A stretch of DNA of 64,000 bases from Dermatemys mawii (GCA_007922305.1 ML677333.1:19241555-19305554), one strand, 5' to 3'; numbered from the stretch's first letter, positions 36,796 through 49,547 are shown. Notes: generated by a model from the letters alone, not told the origin. Numbers and translations are program-made.

Positions 36796-38740
36796 TTGAA
36801 AATGTGGAAAAAAATCCCAAAATATTTAAAAATTTCAATTGGGATTCTATTGTTTAACAGTATGATTAAAACGACTATTTATTAAAAAAATGTGATAATT
36901 TTGTTGAGTTAATCATGTGAGTTAACTGTAATTAATCTACAGCCCTATTCTGTAATAATAATAATAATATTAATATAACATAGATTCCAATCTACTATCT
37001 GCATCATAATGATACTGACCTCCTTGATAAAATGCTTTGAGATCTACTGATTAAGTGCTACATAAGAGCTCGGTATTATCATCATTATCTTCATCTCTAA
37101 CAAGAATATATTCATGTGATGTAAACAAATGATAAACACACTTTTTTTTTAACGAACTTATTCTTCTAATGTCACACTATTGGGCAAATATAATTAAGGG
37201 AGTGACACCAGGAGTAAATCTAGTCTCGTAATTAGAATATAATTTTAATGTACATTTCACTACATGTTTCCATCAAGAAGTATACTTATCTCTGTAAGCA
37301 AATTAGTCCAAAAGAAGAACTATGCCGGAGTAAACAGGATTACTGATTTAATTGCTTTCACAGTTTTAGGACACCTGATTATCATGTGATCAGAACTGTA
37401 TGTACACTGGTAAAATAGCATTAGTCATTTTATAACCTAAACACAAGCAAGAAGTGATCCACTGACATTTTTCCATAAAATTAATTTATAATCAGTATTC
37501 ATTTATGCATATGTTTATACAGTTGGCAAATTTCTTAAATGCTGTCCACTAGTGCAGAGTTATAGAGGCAAAGTCTAATCAATGACACACTGCCCAGATC
37601 TTTGTATTGTGTCCTAATCTTTATTAACAAATATGGGTTAAAAATTCAGCTGATACACTTTAGTGTGGTAGAAAAAGATCTCCATGAAAGCAGGACATTA
37701 ACAGACTTCATTCGTGGGTTTACTTGTAAGAAATGAAGTAAGAGTTCATTAAGAGAGTCCGGAGTGGAGCTGTGGTGTCTGGACTTATCTGAAATCTATA
37801 AAAAACATCTATCATATTGATCACCAACCACCTTACTCTTGAGGACAGGCTACTTGGAATAAGGGAGTAGAATGAAGGGCGATAAAGTAAAATTTCCAAG
37901 TCTGAGGCTTGGCTGTGGCATCAGTTACCTGAACTCAGGTTAGGAAACATGGGGCTGTGTCATAATCACTCAAAGGCTTTTTGAATTTCAGTGAGAAGCT
38001 TTCTGTGCAGGGGAGAAAAGGATTAAAGGATTATAGGATTATAAACACAACTGTTAAACAAAATTCCACTCTCAGATCTGCAGGGCAAAACTCAGCTCCT
38101 GTATCCTTTTCTTCCAATACACGTAAATCTCTTATTGACATCAAATGGTGGCCCCACACAGAACAGAATCGTGCCAAAATCCAATAAAAACTCAATCACA
38201 CTCCTTGGTATTTCCTTCTTTAGCTGGCACTTTTTGAGTGTACCTTACATCACTTTTCTTCTGAGACTAATTTATTTATGATCTAGGTACATTATATTTG
38301 AAGTCAAAGTCAGCCTTTCAACAACAAAAATTGTAGAGCCATAATTCACTGTGTAATGGCTATTTCATTTCACTGCAGGTTTGGAAAACGCTTTCCAAGG
38401 GGTGCTAACTGCCTTTCTGAATGAAAAAGTTGTCAAAAGCCTAACTGAATTAATACTTTTCTGCTTTTCAACTAGTATTTTGCTTTGCCAGCTATATCCC
38501 GCAATAATTTTACATTTATTAAAACCTTTCACCTTGAAAGATTCTAAAGTGCTTTTTGTGTATGCACTAAATATGATGCTTGTTCACCTTTCCAGTCTGG
38601 GCTGGGAAGCAGCAGTCATTCTACAAAAGCAGAAGACTACAGCATGGTTCACTTTTTTTGTTTCTATTCCTCTTAGGAAGTTAACTGAAGAATTGCTCCA
38701 AGTGAATTTTCAGGGAGTGGTAAGTAGGAAGAATATTATT

Positions 38741-39475
38741 AAAGTTTAGGATTAGCAGCCGTGTTAGTCTGTATCCATAAAGAAGACGAGGAATACTTGT
38801 GACACCTTAGAGAGTAACCAATTTATTTCAGCATAAGCTTTTGTGGGCTATAAGCCACTTCATCGAATGCATAGAATGGAACACACAGAATTAAGATGCA
38901 TTTATATACACAGAAAGCAGAAAAAGTTGGAAATTACCATACCAATTCTAAGAGGCTGTTTAATTTGGATGGGCCATTATCAGCAGGAGAAAAAAAAATC
39001 TTTCATAGTGAAACTCAAGTGGATCTATGTCTGACAATGACAAGAACCCGTGAAAAGAAACTTTAACTAGGGAAATGCATTCAATTAGTGTAATGACAAA
39101 GCCACTCACAGCCCCTGTTTAACCCTTGATTGATAGTGTCCGATTTGTAAATTAATTCCAGTTCCTCAGCTTCTCGTTGGAGTCTGTTTTGGAAGTCTTT
39201 CTGTTTTAAAATTGACACCTTCAAGTCTTTAATAGAATGGCCAGGGAGGCTGAAGTATTCTCCTACTGGTTTTTGAATGTTATGATTCCTGATGGCAGAT
39301 GTGTGTTCATTTATTCTTTTGGTTAGAGACTGTCTGGTTTGGCCAATGTACATGGCAGAGAGGCATTGTTGGCACATGATGGCATATATCACATTGATAG
39401 ATGTGCAGGTGAATGAGCCTCTGATGGTGTGGCTGATGTGATTAGGTCCTATGATAGTGTTAAAATTGGAATTTG
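38741..39475 (-). mobile_element. Penelope-like retroelement, 3' part with GIY-YIG endonuclease
   Basis: On the minus strand the element has an endonuclease-coding end (39475 to 39081) followed by about 340 bp of 3' tail. The tail contains 'gcttatgctgaaat', 'ctctaaggtgtcacaag' and ends near 'gactaacacggctgc', a tail familiar from turtle Penelope-like repeats. The reverse-transcriptase domain is missing, so the copy is 5'-truncated. Whether 39476-39700 also belongs is unclear. Confidence 0.8.
39081..39470 (-). pseudogene. GIY-YIG endonuclease domain of a Penelope-like element
   Basis: The open frame reads through GSFTCTSINVIYAIMCQQC, then SAMYIGQTRQSLTKRINEH, IQKPVGEYFSLPGHS and ends GLNRGCEW. 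It shows the two GIY-YIG halves (VIYAI and MYIGQT), the Arg of KRINEH, the Glu of AEELELIYK and the Asn of GLN. A C..C pair followed by two His (INEH and IRNH) suits the zinc-finger linker of Neptune-like Penelope elements. In the whole family this domain nicks DNA for target-primed reverse transcription. An upstream in-frame stop near 39475 separates it from any RT domain, so the copy should be inactive, though the domain itself is intact over more than 100 codons. Confidence 0.82.
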
Positions 39476-40154
39476 GTCAGAACACCGGGTTGAAACACTT
39501 CTGTTCCTATGAGTGCTGTCAGTGGCTCGGTAATACTTAGCATTGGGCTTGTGTACTGCATTAGTAGCCTGGTGCAATGGGTATGAGATTTTTTAGCTTC
39601 ACCAATCATTTCGGAAGCAGTAATATTGGCTACTGGTGAAAATAGCAGCAGCAGCAGAGGAAAAAGGACAGATTTAACTGCTAAAGTCTGTGACACAGTC
39701 AATCTGGTCGATTCACATTACCTGCAGTTTTGTGACAGAATATACTGCAGTTTATTCTGAGGCTCTGTTTAACTTTGCCTCAGGCTTGTTTTGTTCCAGA
39801 ATGGTGGAATATTTTATTTAGAATTGTGTTTTCATATGTTGAACACTTAACTGAGATTAAGAATAGGCCAAGAAAGTTTGTGGTATTGTGACGTTTTATA
39901 TTTTGTACTGTTATATTTAGACACCAGAGTTTATAAACAGAGCTAAACATTTTCTCCAAATTTATACTTTAAGATTCTTCTAGTGAGAGGCCTACGTTGT
40001 GTTGCTGCAGCCATTGAGCTAGTATTATGACTTTTTTAATGCTGGAAAATACTGGGATTTACAAGAGGAAAAACTAGATAACTATTGTTATTAAAGTTTT
40101 ACATTGTAGAAGTGCCTAGAGGCTTCAACATACTTGGCCATATGGCAAATGACA

Positions 40155-40398
40155 GTCCCTTTCCTCCAGTCAGACAGGAAATATGGCATACAATTTTAAT
40201 AGTGAGAGTAATTAATCACTGGAACAATTTGAGGGTCATGGTGGATTCTCCATCGCTAACAATTTTAAAGTCAAGACTGGATGTTTTGCAAAACTATATA
40301 CTTGAGGAAATATTTTGGGGAAATTCTATGGATTGTGCTATCCCAGGGGTCAGACTACTAGATGATGACAATAGTCCCACCTGGCCTTAGAATCTATT
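40155..40398 (+). mobile_element. CR1 LINE 3' end
   Basis: One frame reads VINHWNNLR, then VDSPSLTILKSRLDVL, the standard C-terminus of CR1 ORF2 (WN.LP..VVESPSL..FK.RLD). The end 'ggccttagaatctattca' is the CR1 3' terminal signature. The ORF2 stop lies near the end and the copy is truncated upstream. Confidence 0.85.
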
Positions 40399-43300
40399 CA
40401 TCAGTGAGTTTGTAATCTAAACATGAGAAAAACAAAGGGGTGTGAGAGAGACAATCACAGTCCAACTGTGCATAATTCCTAAGGTAGAGATGGCAGGTTC
40501 CATCCAGACCAGAGTTTACTTCCAATACTGTTGGAGTTACAAAAGGTCCTAGATGCTGCCTCTCTAATACTAGGCCTACTCGCTAGAGCTCATAGTGCAT
40601 AGGATGTGTGTGTATATGTCTGAATATTGTCTATATGTTTCTTCTTTGGTTTCTTCTGTTGCTCTGTACCAATAAATTACCCCGCACTTAAGGGATTGAC
40701 AAGTCTTTATCCTCCAAACTAGAACTTCACATGTGCGGGCAGCTGCACAGACAGAAATAGGCAATCTTCTCCATTGTAAGGAAACTAGCAAAGGAAATGT
40801 TTTCTTCTTAGAAAAGATAAATAAATCCAAGGTTGTTTCATTTTTCTGGGATCCTTTGGGAGTTTACACCTTTTAATGCAAATTAACCTGCCTCAAAGAA
40901 AAATAAAATAGAGTCCCCGCTGATACCTTGGCATTTTATGCATTGTGGCAATAATTCCCAGAGATTAGATTATTTCCATAGATCTTATAGTCAGTTCTCT
41001 GTTCCTTTGACGTTCTGCACAAGTATGCCCTTGTTCTGCTCCATTTAATCCCTTTACACTTATCCCTAGGCAATCTCATCTACTGTCATAGCTTCAGCTA
41101 GTACAATAACTTTCAAGCCGATCTTTCTGCTTTCACCTTTTCCCCTTCTGTGCGGCTCTGCATCTCTGTCCATTTGACATGTCTTCCTAGATATCTAAAC
41201 TCAGAATGATTAAAACTAAATTTCCCACTTTCTGCCACTTGTATCAATTCTTCCTTTGCCATCTGTCAGAACTACATTCTCTCTCCTGTATAGCACTTGA
41301 AAGCCAGTGCTGGGAGAAGCATACCCAAGTTTGTCAAAGAGGCAGTGTATGTCTGAATCAAATTATTGACTCTATATTGTTCAATGTGTGGAAATGTAGG
41401 ACTCTGGTTGCACAAGCCTGAACCATGCCCAAGGACAACCCACTATATTGCATTCCAAACAGCCATCCTGTCCAGGACAGATATTATATACCTCACCGAA
41501 GGACTAATACTAATAGCCATCAAAACTTCAATCAGGGACCAACTACTTTGATTCTTTCTCAACTGCTGGTCCACTGCCATGAGACAATGAGTTTTCTGCA
41601 CAGATGCCTTGCAGAGAGGTAGGGGCAAACATAAGTGGTGGGTTTGAAGCGACTTAGTCTGAGTTTATGGGACAGATATGTGGCCCTATTTAAAAGCACA
41701 GTCCTGCTCTGTGCAGAAATGCCAGCTATCACCATACATAAGAAGGATTTGCAGGAGAAGTCTACCTAGCCTGCAATGCTGACAAACCATGGGCTTACAG
41801 AAGGAATGAGATAAGATTAGGGGAGAGTGGGTCTCTGGACGTTTTTGTTTTGTTCAAAGATCTATAGCTCTTGAGTGTTTTTAAAGTACAGTAACTGTGG
41901 TTGAAAAATTCCTTTGCTAAATCTGTGTTCCTTGCCAAATTACAGAAGGAATTAATCTAGAAGCCCAAAAGCGCCCACATGCCATGTGGCATATATGTAA
42001 GGGGTTGGGGAGTGCTCGGGAAATCTCAGACACTGAGATTGGGGTCTAGGATGGCTGGATGGTGGCAACCCATGTCCTAAGAGGTCTGGGCCTGGAAGCC
42101 TGCTCTAGGATTACAGTGCTGGAAACTGTGACTAGGCTCTACCTGGACACAGTTAGTTTGGAAGCACAAGGGACCCAATAAGCAGTTCCATTTTCAACAG
42201 ATTGGTGACAATCTAGATGGATACTGAACAAAATTGTAACAGTCCCTCTAACAAAGTGTAAGTATTATGTTCCTCTCTAGCCCACTGGATGAACTGTTTC
42301 TAGCCATTCCCACTTGTGCGATACACTCATACTGTCTCCTCTGGGTCTCAAAGTAAAAAATAAGCCCTAAGCTATTGTATTTAGGAAAAAAACCCATATA
42401 AGTGAGTCTTTGCTGTATTCCTGTTCTAGGCTGTAATTATTAAGCTTCAGAGACCTTGTGCCAAAATCAAAGGTGATTCTGGGTGTAGAGAGAATCTATG
42501 CTAGTGTAATTACAACTGTTTTCTGGCTCCCTGAATGCGTATGTGACACACACTTAAACAAACTTCCTTAGAGTCATACTATTGCCAATATGTACTTTAC
42601 CTTACATCATCTTTAAATTTGGCCCACTGAGTCTGAGTGTAAGGGAATCTAAATTTGTAAAAACACATATGTTGGGGGATAACAGCAAGTAGTAACATAA
42701 CATAAATTGAAATAGATTCCCTTAGCATATGGTGTGACCTAACTCTACCCATTGCTTTTTAAATTAGCTTATTGTCTTTTTATCTGCTTGCAAAATTTTG
42801 TGCAGAAACCAATGGCACCATATAAATAATAAATGTCTCCATCTCAGAACAGTACCTCAGGAAATCAGATGTAGGGGATGGAATTAGTACTAAACTTCAA
42901 TAATCTTGCATTCCTTCTACTTATGGTACACCAAATTTTAAGTTATTCCTAAAACTGGAATCTTTTACTACTAGTTATTTTCCAATAGACTTGAAATCGT
43001 CTTCTGTAACAGCTTCTATGAAATCTCACCTTGACAAGAAAGAATTTACAAAATGATCATCCCATTGTATCTAGCCTTCCCTGCAAAGGCTCTACAAATG
43101 GTGGTGATAACTCAGATGCCAAAACAATTAAGAAAGAATGAAATATTTGATCAATTCTGGTCAAGCTTTCTGCTTTTACACAGCATCAAGGCTTTCCTTC
43201 TGAGGATTTCTAGTATGGTTTATAGAACTGTACAGTCAAATACCCATGCTTTAAGTTATCAGATTTATCTGCAGCTCTTGATACAGATCAGCTAGTAAGT

Positions 43301-45063
43301 CATTCTAGAAAGATAGGATAATGTTAGCTTAGCTTGACAGAAAATTTTACCTCTGGAAAGTATTTTATATCTTCATATCTACCACAATAAAGTAATATAA
43401 ATGCAGCTTAACAGACAGAGTCAGCATCAATAAAAATTACTAAATTTTTAGCTTTATCTGCTTTTTCTCAATCAACATTCAAGATGTACACTTTCTCTTT
43501 CCTAGGTAAGCTTTTCTATATTCCTACCTATGTCCATCATTTCCCAATTACCATAGTGCCAGCAGTCCACAGCATTGAGGAAAAATCTTTTGGTTACTAA
43601 GTACATTCTACCTGAAGTGTAATAATGAACAACACATATTAATGAACAAACAGACATTACCTATAATCTGTGTAAGGTGTTATACACTGAGGGATGTAAG
43701 ATGGGAAAAGATGTATGTGTGTGCCACACTTATGTTGTATTATCAGTTCACCACTATGGATTAATGAGATGTACACATTATTTCCAAATAGCACTGTAGA
43801 ATGATCTACCAGATAACTATTTTCTCCTTAAAAAACATCTCTACTGCAACTCCTAAAAAGAAATAAGCCAGAGTGGAGGTGGGTTTACAGACTGGACTTG
43901 GAGAAAGGGTGTACAGAATATATTGTATAGATATAGACATATGTATGAACACACCTCTTTCCCTCCGTCATATATTTGTCTCCTCAAATTGTAAGCTCAC
44001 AAGACAGGGACATGTCTTCATATATGATTTGGGGAATAATTACACTGAGAGATGCAATTAGTAGTAGATGAAGATTTCCTTAGTCAGACATTACTGGAGG
44101 GCAGTTAATAAGTATTTTATGACCCTTTTATGTCATAGAAAGCAAGAGAGAGTCAGCAGAAAGCCAGAGAAACAGTATCGAGCATAGCCCTGAGTGGGGA
44201 CATAGAGACTGCTCCTTGGGGCAGAGGACTGGCTTGAAAGGCTTGGAAACTGAGAGCAAGGAAACTGTCTCCTGTTGATGATTCCTCCTGTGTTCAGGGA
44301 AACAAGACCTGGAGTGTGAGTGCATTCTTTGTAGGACTGCATCAAAGAAATATCTGACTCATTTAATCAATGTTCCTCCTAACAGAAACTGTGCACCAGG
44401 CCCCAGTATTGGCTAATAACTTGAGCTAAGGACAACAATGTGGTGCTGGCTTTCTTATTCCCAGCTGCTTCTACAGATACACAAGCTCTTCATAAGAAAG
44501 AAGAGCCTGGAGACCTGTAAAAACAAGCTGGAAATAAAAAGGAAACCGCTTACCTCAATCTACTACAGACTATATAGAAACAGGAAGAGAGGAAACAAGA
44601 GCCAACCTTAAGGACTGGCGATACCAATGCGACTGGAGCTGTCAGTCATCATCTGAAGAAATATTAAAGAGAGAAGGGAGAGTAGTAAATAAAACAGTAA
44701 GAAAATGTTTGAAAGGAAGGAAGAGAAGTGGACCGAGCAGCAGAGGAATATATTACACCAGGGGAAAGCAGCACTATATAGACGAGAGGAGGCAATAACC
44801 TAAAGAACAAAAGAAATTAGTTTGATTAACCTTTTCTTTTAAAAGGTTTGTCCTTTTAAAAGGACAAAACACTTATACAGTGATAAATACTGGCCTAATG
44901 ATACATTTTCTGTCCATAATTGCTGTAGTTACTACAGAGAGATTAGGAGATCAAGACTGAGGTGGGAACTGAACCATGAGACAACCTTTCTAGTTATATG
45001 TGTTCCCCCCATGATCAAATTTAACTATTTAGCTGCAGGTGGTGTTGTTTACATACATATGTG

Positions 45064-45125
45064 AGCATACGAACATAAGAATGGCCGAACTGGGTCAGGC
45101 CAAAGGTCCGTCCAGCCTGTATACA
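45064..45125 (-). mobile_element. CR1 LINE 3'-terminal fragment
   Basis: The plus strand reads 'gaacataagaatggccgaactgggtcaggccaaagg' in short, the complement of a common CR1 3' end with its 'ttcttatg' terminal repeats. It is a very short 5'-truncated copy, related to 55897-56035 and 56650-56845. Confidence 0.7.
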
Positions 45126-45569
45126 ACAGACAAAATGGAAGGGATTAAAATCCATGGACATTGGGGAGGTTTTAAAGATGATGTATCATGGTTTAGTAGT
45201 AAACAGAAATGGAGTCGGAATAATCATAGTGGAAACCTTATAAGATAAAGTAGTGGGCATCCAAAGGATGAGCGACTGGCTGACAAAAGGATACGATAGT
45301 ACTAGCAGAGGCCAACTATTTAATGTTACATATGGATATGTGCTGCAAGCTGGTTGTACAACAGATGGGGGGGAATTCCAAACACCTCTGGACCAAGTGA
45401 AATGTGAAGTACTACAATCTGAGTTACCAAATTATCACTAAAACTTGAGCACTAAGTGACAACCAATTTGTGTTTATTGCAGGAACGTCAACACTGGACA
45501 CTGTGTGTGCAGCCCAAATATTGCAGGATAAGTACAGAGAGAAACACAAGCAATTGTATCTAGGGTTTC

Positions 45570-46520
45570 TGAACAGATAGAAAGCTTAGGCCAAAGTTCC
45601 TAGAGAATTGATATAGTGGTGCTTGCAGTTGCACATTCTTCTGGAGGCATATGTTCAGATTATCATTGACACATTCCAGGGTAGCACAAGAATAGTGAGA
45701 CGCAGCCTCAGTTACAGTAAGCCATTCACTGTTGGGGTAGGTATGCATCAAGGCCAGTCCTAAATCCATTTCTATTTGTGCTTGTAATGAACACCTTGAC
45801 ACAGGATATTGAGGAAAGGCTCCATGGAGTCTGTTTTTCGCCTATGGAACTATAGTGTGCTGCAAAGATAAAGGCAAACTGGAAAGAGATTTAGAACAAT
45901 GGAAGATAGCACTGGAAGAAAATGGGTTATAAATCAGTCAACAAAAGATGGAATGTGTGTGATGTTTCACAGAGAAGGACAATGAAAAGCCAGTAACACA
46001 AGATGGTATAGAGTTAATGTCTGTGCAACAATTTAAATTTGCAGATGTTAGAAGTTGCTAAATGGAACAATTTGATAGTAATTTCTGTGACAAGAATATG
46101 CCAAATAAACTAAAGAACAAAGTATTTAAGATCACGATTAGACCAGCCATGATGTATGGGTTGGAATGCTGTCCAATAACGAAGAAAGAACACCTACACT
46201 GCCCAAATAAGAATGCTCAGGTAGACACTGGGTAACAGGCTATGCAGTGATATGGTATGGTATAAGACATGCAGATGCCTCTGTCCTGGAAATGTTGAGG
46301 AACTATTGACAGACGGTAGGTCATATAAAACGATGAGATGCAAAATTTGCTGATCAGAGAGTCAAGATGTGGTAGTCACGGGACTAAGACCATGAGGAAA
46401 ATCAAGAAAGGGGTGGTTCACGACTCCAGAGGAGGGCACCAAGAAGTTCAATCTCATCTTGGAAAACACATTTGACAGGAACATTTGGAGACAAAGAACA
46501 AGAGCTGTCAGCCCCAATTA
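45570..46520 (+). pseudogene. RTE-type LINE reverse-transcriptase relic
   Basis: Pieces of a reverse transcriptase can be followed in several frames. In order they are a VGVHQG-like stretch near 45735, the palm block near 45831 reading LFFAYGTIVCCKDKGKLERD, then LEQWKIALEENGL, and MPNKLKNKVFKITIRPAMMYG near 46100. These match the order of RTE-type retrotransposon proteins (LFADDIVL, LEQWR.ALEENGL, MP.KLK.KVYK..VRPAMLYG). The catalytic FADD box is FAYG here (codons 45837-45848), so both catalytic aspartates are gone. Stops are frequent. It is inactive. Confidence 0.8.
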
Positions 46521-49044
46521 ACAGTATAAGGCAAAGATGAAGTAGTCATAGATAAATGGTCTAATTGTATTTATTTCTATATTGTCCCCAGGTCTCCTAA
46601 GTGCCTTACAGATATATAATAGCCTGTAATAAGACCCTACAATCTAACTATAGAAGGAATTGTATCTTTACCTACAAAGCCCACCCCTGTGAACTCCCAC
46701 AAAGCTCATTCTTCTATTCATATTGTACTAGACCCAGATGAAGCCATTGCAGGAGTTAGTAAGACAATATGGGCTGAAAAGCCATCAATATTCAGACAAC
46801 ATATTCTAGATCTCCCCTACATCAAACACAAATAGCACCATCTCTCAGATTTCTCAATGCCTAACTACAGAATCTAGATGAATGGCAGATGGAGCGTTCT
46901 AAGATAGGGAAACACTTTGAAAAACCTGCTCTCAATAGTGGCGTATGCCCTAGAAAAGGCATCTGCCCTTTGACTGATAATAAGTTCACAGCCTGGGATT
47001 TCCTGGACTATTGGATATCCACTTTCCATCTGCCACTGGCCAGAACTCTATAATTATTGGACACAGACATGGGCACAGCAATTCACACATTCATGATCTC
47101 CATGCTGATTGGTAAGTTGCTACTTATCATGCCCAAGAAAGAAGCCATTCACTCTGAAAATGGCCCAACAATACAAATCACAACAGCCTACCAGCTCGGC
47201 AAAACAAGTGCTGTGAACAAATCAAACAGTGACACTCATTGGATACATTCCAGTTCAAGGTCTCTGCCTTTCATTCAAAACACTCCACGGGACTAGCCTA
47301 ACTATGAGCGAGTGTCTTTCCATGTCAGATCTCTCAGAAAGATATATTTAATGATTCAGATGAGTAGCATTTGAGTGGACCTTGTAAGGGACCATTCTTC
47401 CATCCATAAGTCCCTGTTGTGTTGCCCATTCACACAGTATCATTGCGTGTTAAGACCTAGATGGGTTTCTGGCATTTAAGATTCCTAAATAATTTAGCAA
47501 ATCAATAAACACTAATGAGAAAAGCAGAATAAAACTGTAGGATCCCAAAGTTGAGAGAGCATTAACAACGTTTGCAGGGCAAATGTAGTTTCTTTAGGCT
47601 CTTTCTTCCCTTAGAACCTTATAGAATGTGTAGAAAAAATGACATTTAAAAGAATAAGTAAAATTAAATACAATGTGCAATGGAATTTTGTTTATTTTTC
47701 CTGGAGTATAAATTATCAGTATAATAGGAACAGAAAAACACAGATAACTTGAAATCAGACAGAAAAAGCAGGGTGAAATTCTGACAATTCTTATAGGCAA
47801 TTGTAATTGTCTGTATATGTTGCTAGCAAGTGATAAACTCAGAAAAATAGATATTTAAATTTCAACATGTTGGTGAGCAAGTAGCTATTATTGTGCCGGT
47901 AGCATGTATGTATATACACAATTCAAAAAATATAGTAAAAAATTGGAACCTTAAAAATGTTGTCATAACAGACCTAACCAATCACAATCTTTCTTTTGTC
48001 AACCTTGTCCTTCATCGTCTTCCACCTTACCCTCATTAGTTTTTACTCATAATTAATCTATATTTTTTCCACATAGCTACTCACATGGACCTTCACTACA
48101 ATGTCTCCCCGGCACTGAAAAACAGAAAAACTTTTTCCCCGCTCCCAGCAAGTGGTTGGGGGAAAACAATCTTGATTACAGCTTTTTTGTTTGTACTTGT
48201 TTAAGTTTGTGTGCAGGTGAATGAGTGAAAAAGTTATGGAGTGAAAAAGTCTGTTGATCAGCAAAACATCAGGAAAATGGTGGGATGGTGGTATGGACAA
48301 TGAAATATACTACAAACAGGATATTGATAACTCTGTTAATTTATTTACTAAAGGTACCCATCATATCATTCTAGGTCCCCTAAAATATTCAAATGATAAA
48401 ATATTTTAAAATATAAGGTAAAATTAACATAACATTAGCGGAAATGACATGAAAAAGAATTTCACCCATCAAAGAAAGCCCAGACTCATCTGAAACTAAT
48501 TCCTCATAGAAATTCCCCACGTAAACACACAGATGTTGCAATGTGTCCAGAAGCTTTAAAACAACACCTCTGTTAGAACAAGTGGAAAGTGAGTTGAGAG
48601 ACATCCACTGAAAATTCCTTGCATGGAATCACATTGTCAGCTGAGCTTCCCAGTTTATTGCAACTGCCTGAAAGCAATATGAAGACATAAGTGTTCTCTA
48701 AGATATGCAGAGCTCAAACCATGAAGAGATTTACAAGGTAAAATCAGATTGCACCTAAATTGCCCTTATCTTTCTCCCTTGCAGTATCACCACAACACAA
48801 CTACTGCCAGGACAGGCCTTTTCCTTTCTCATGCGCACAAAGTGCCTTTCACACCTACAGGTTTACTTATGATTTAACTAGGGCAATCTCTGGGAATTTC
48901 AACTTCTTCAGCACAAAATTGCCCACTTTATATCTATGTTCCACCTTTTATAGTGGCCATCTGTCCACTTCCAGTTCAGTTTCAAAGTCCTGGATCTGAT
49001 CTTTAAGTCCCAAATATTATCAAAGTCTATCTCTCTTTCTCTCC

Positions 49045-49318
49045 GGCTTGGTCTACACTAGCAGGAAAGGGGGTTGACCTAACATACGCAACTTCAGCTA
49101 CGTGAATAACGTAGCTGAAGTTGATGCATCTTAGGTCGACTTACCTGGCATCCTTACAGCAGCAGTGGGCTCTCCCATCAACTCCGCTTGTGCCTCTTGG
49201 GGAGCTGGAGTTCCAGAGTCAATGGGAAGCGCCTTTGGGGATTGATTTATCGCGTCTAAACGCGATCCCCGATATATTCATCGCTACCCACCAATCTGGC
49301 GGGTAGTGAAGACATATA
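49045..49318 (+). mobile_element. MITE family A, copy 2, with perfect 14-bp hairpin
   Basis: Begins ggcttggtctacacta. At its heart is aacttcagctacgt (49090-49103), a 5-base loop gaata, and acgtagctgaagtt (49109-49122), a perfect inverted repeat. It continues through 'cttaggtcgacttacct' to a 'gcgggtagtgaagacat' end. This is the best-preserved copy in the window. Confidence 0.8.
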
Positions 49319-49429
49319 CAATGGCAGTCTGAAGAAAGAGGACACGGAAGCTGAAGGTCCTCTGGATGAAATTATGGGGTCTGCAGGCAGAGAATTCTGA
49401 GTGGAGGATCCTCTGAATGTGGTATTTAA

Positions 49430-49547
49430 TTCCATCCGCCTGTCGGGGAGGTGGATAACGCCAGTGGGAGATCCTCTCCAATTAGCATAGTTGTCTACAC
49501 TAAAGCAGCGCCACTGTACCATTTTGAATGAAGACAAGCCCTGAGAG
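49430..49547. mobile_element. Partial MITE, family of 52917-53182
   Basis: Shares 'ggaggtgga', 'gccagtgggag', 'gtctacacta' and a 'gacaagccct' end with the element at 52917. It abuts MITE family A copy 2. Confidence 0.5.

Larger units (their letters stand above)
34668..36948. mobile_element. Foldback hAT element with inverted transposase ends, split by a LINE fragment
   Basis: Termini tagggctgtc and acagccctat are inverted. The flanks gttgtaat and tctgtaat are a probable 8-bp duplication (6/8). The left arm (about 34668-35255) is the inverted copy of the right arm (about 35690-36948 without the insertion at 36183-36795): for example 'cttcttgttcagccag' near 35040 against 'ttggctgaacatgaag' near 35901, and 'ccagcattgagagatat' against 'aataccttgcaatgttgg'. 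Both arms derive from the 3' part of a hAT transposase gene. The unpaired middle (35255-35690) keeps a further piece of that gene on the minus strand. Confidence 0.85.

Noticed and set aside
38381..38749. 122-codon plus-strand ORF, hydrophobic and Leu-rich
   Set aside because: No recognisable domain, composition typical of AT-rich intron translated by chance, opposite strand to the gene, no splice context; its last bases run into the Penelope-like tail.
39460..39702. 80-codon minus-strand ORF beginning like a signal peptide, next to the Penelope-like endonuclease
   Set aside because: It is in a different frame from the endonuclease, has no recognisable RT motif, and could be chance; I could not decide whether it belongs to the element.
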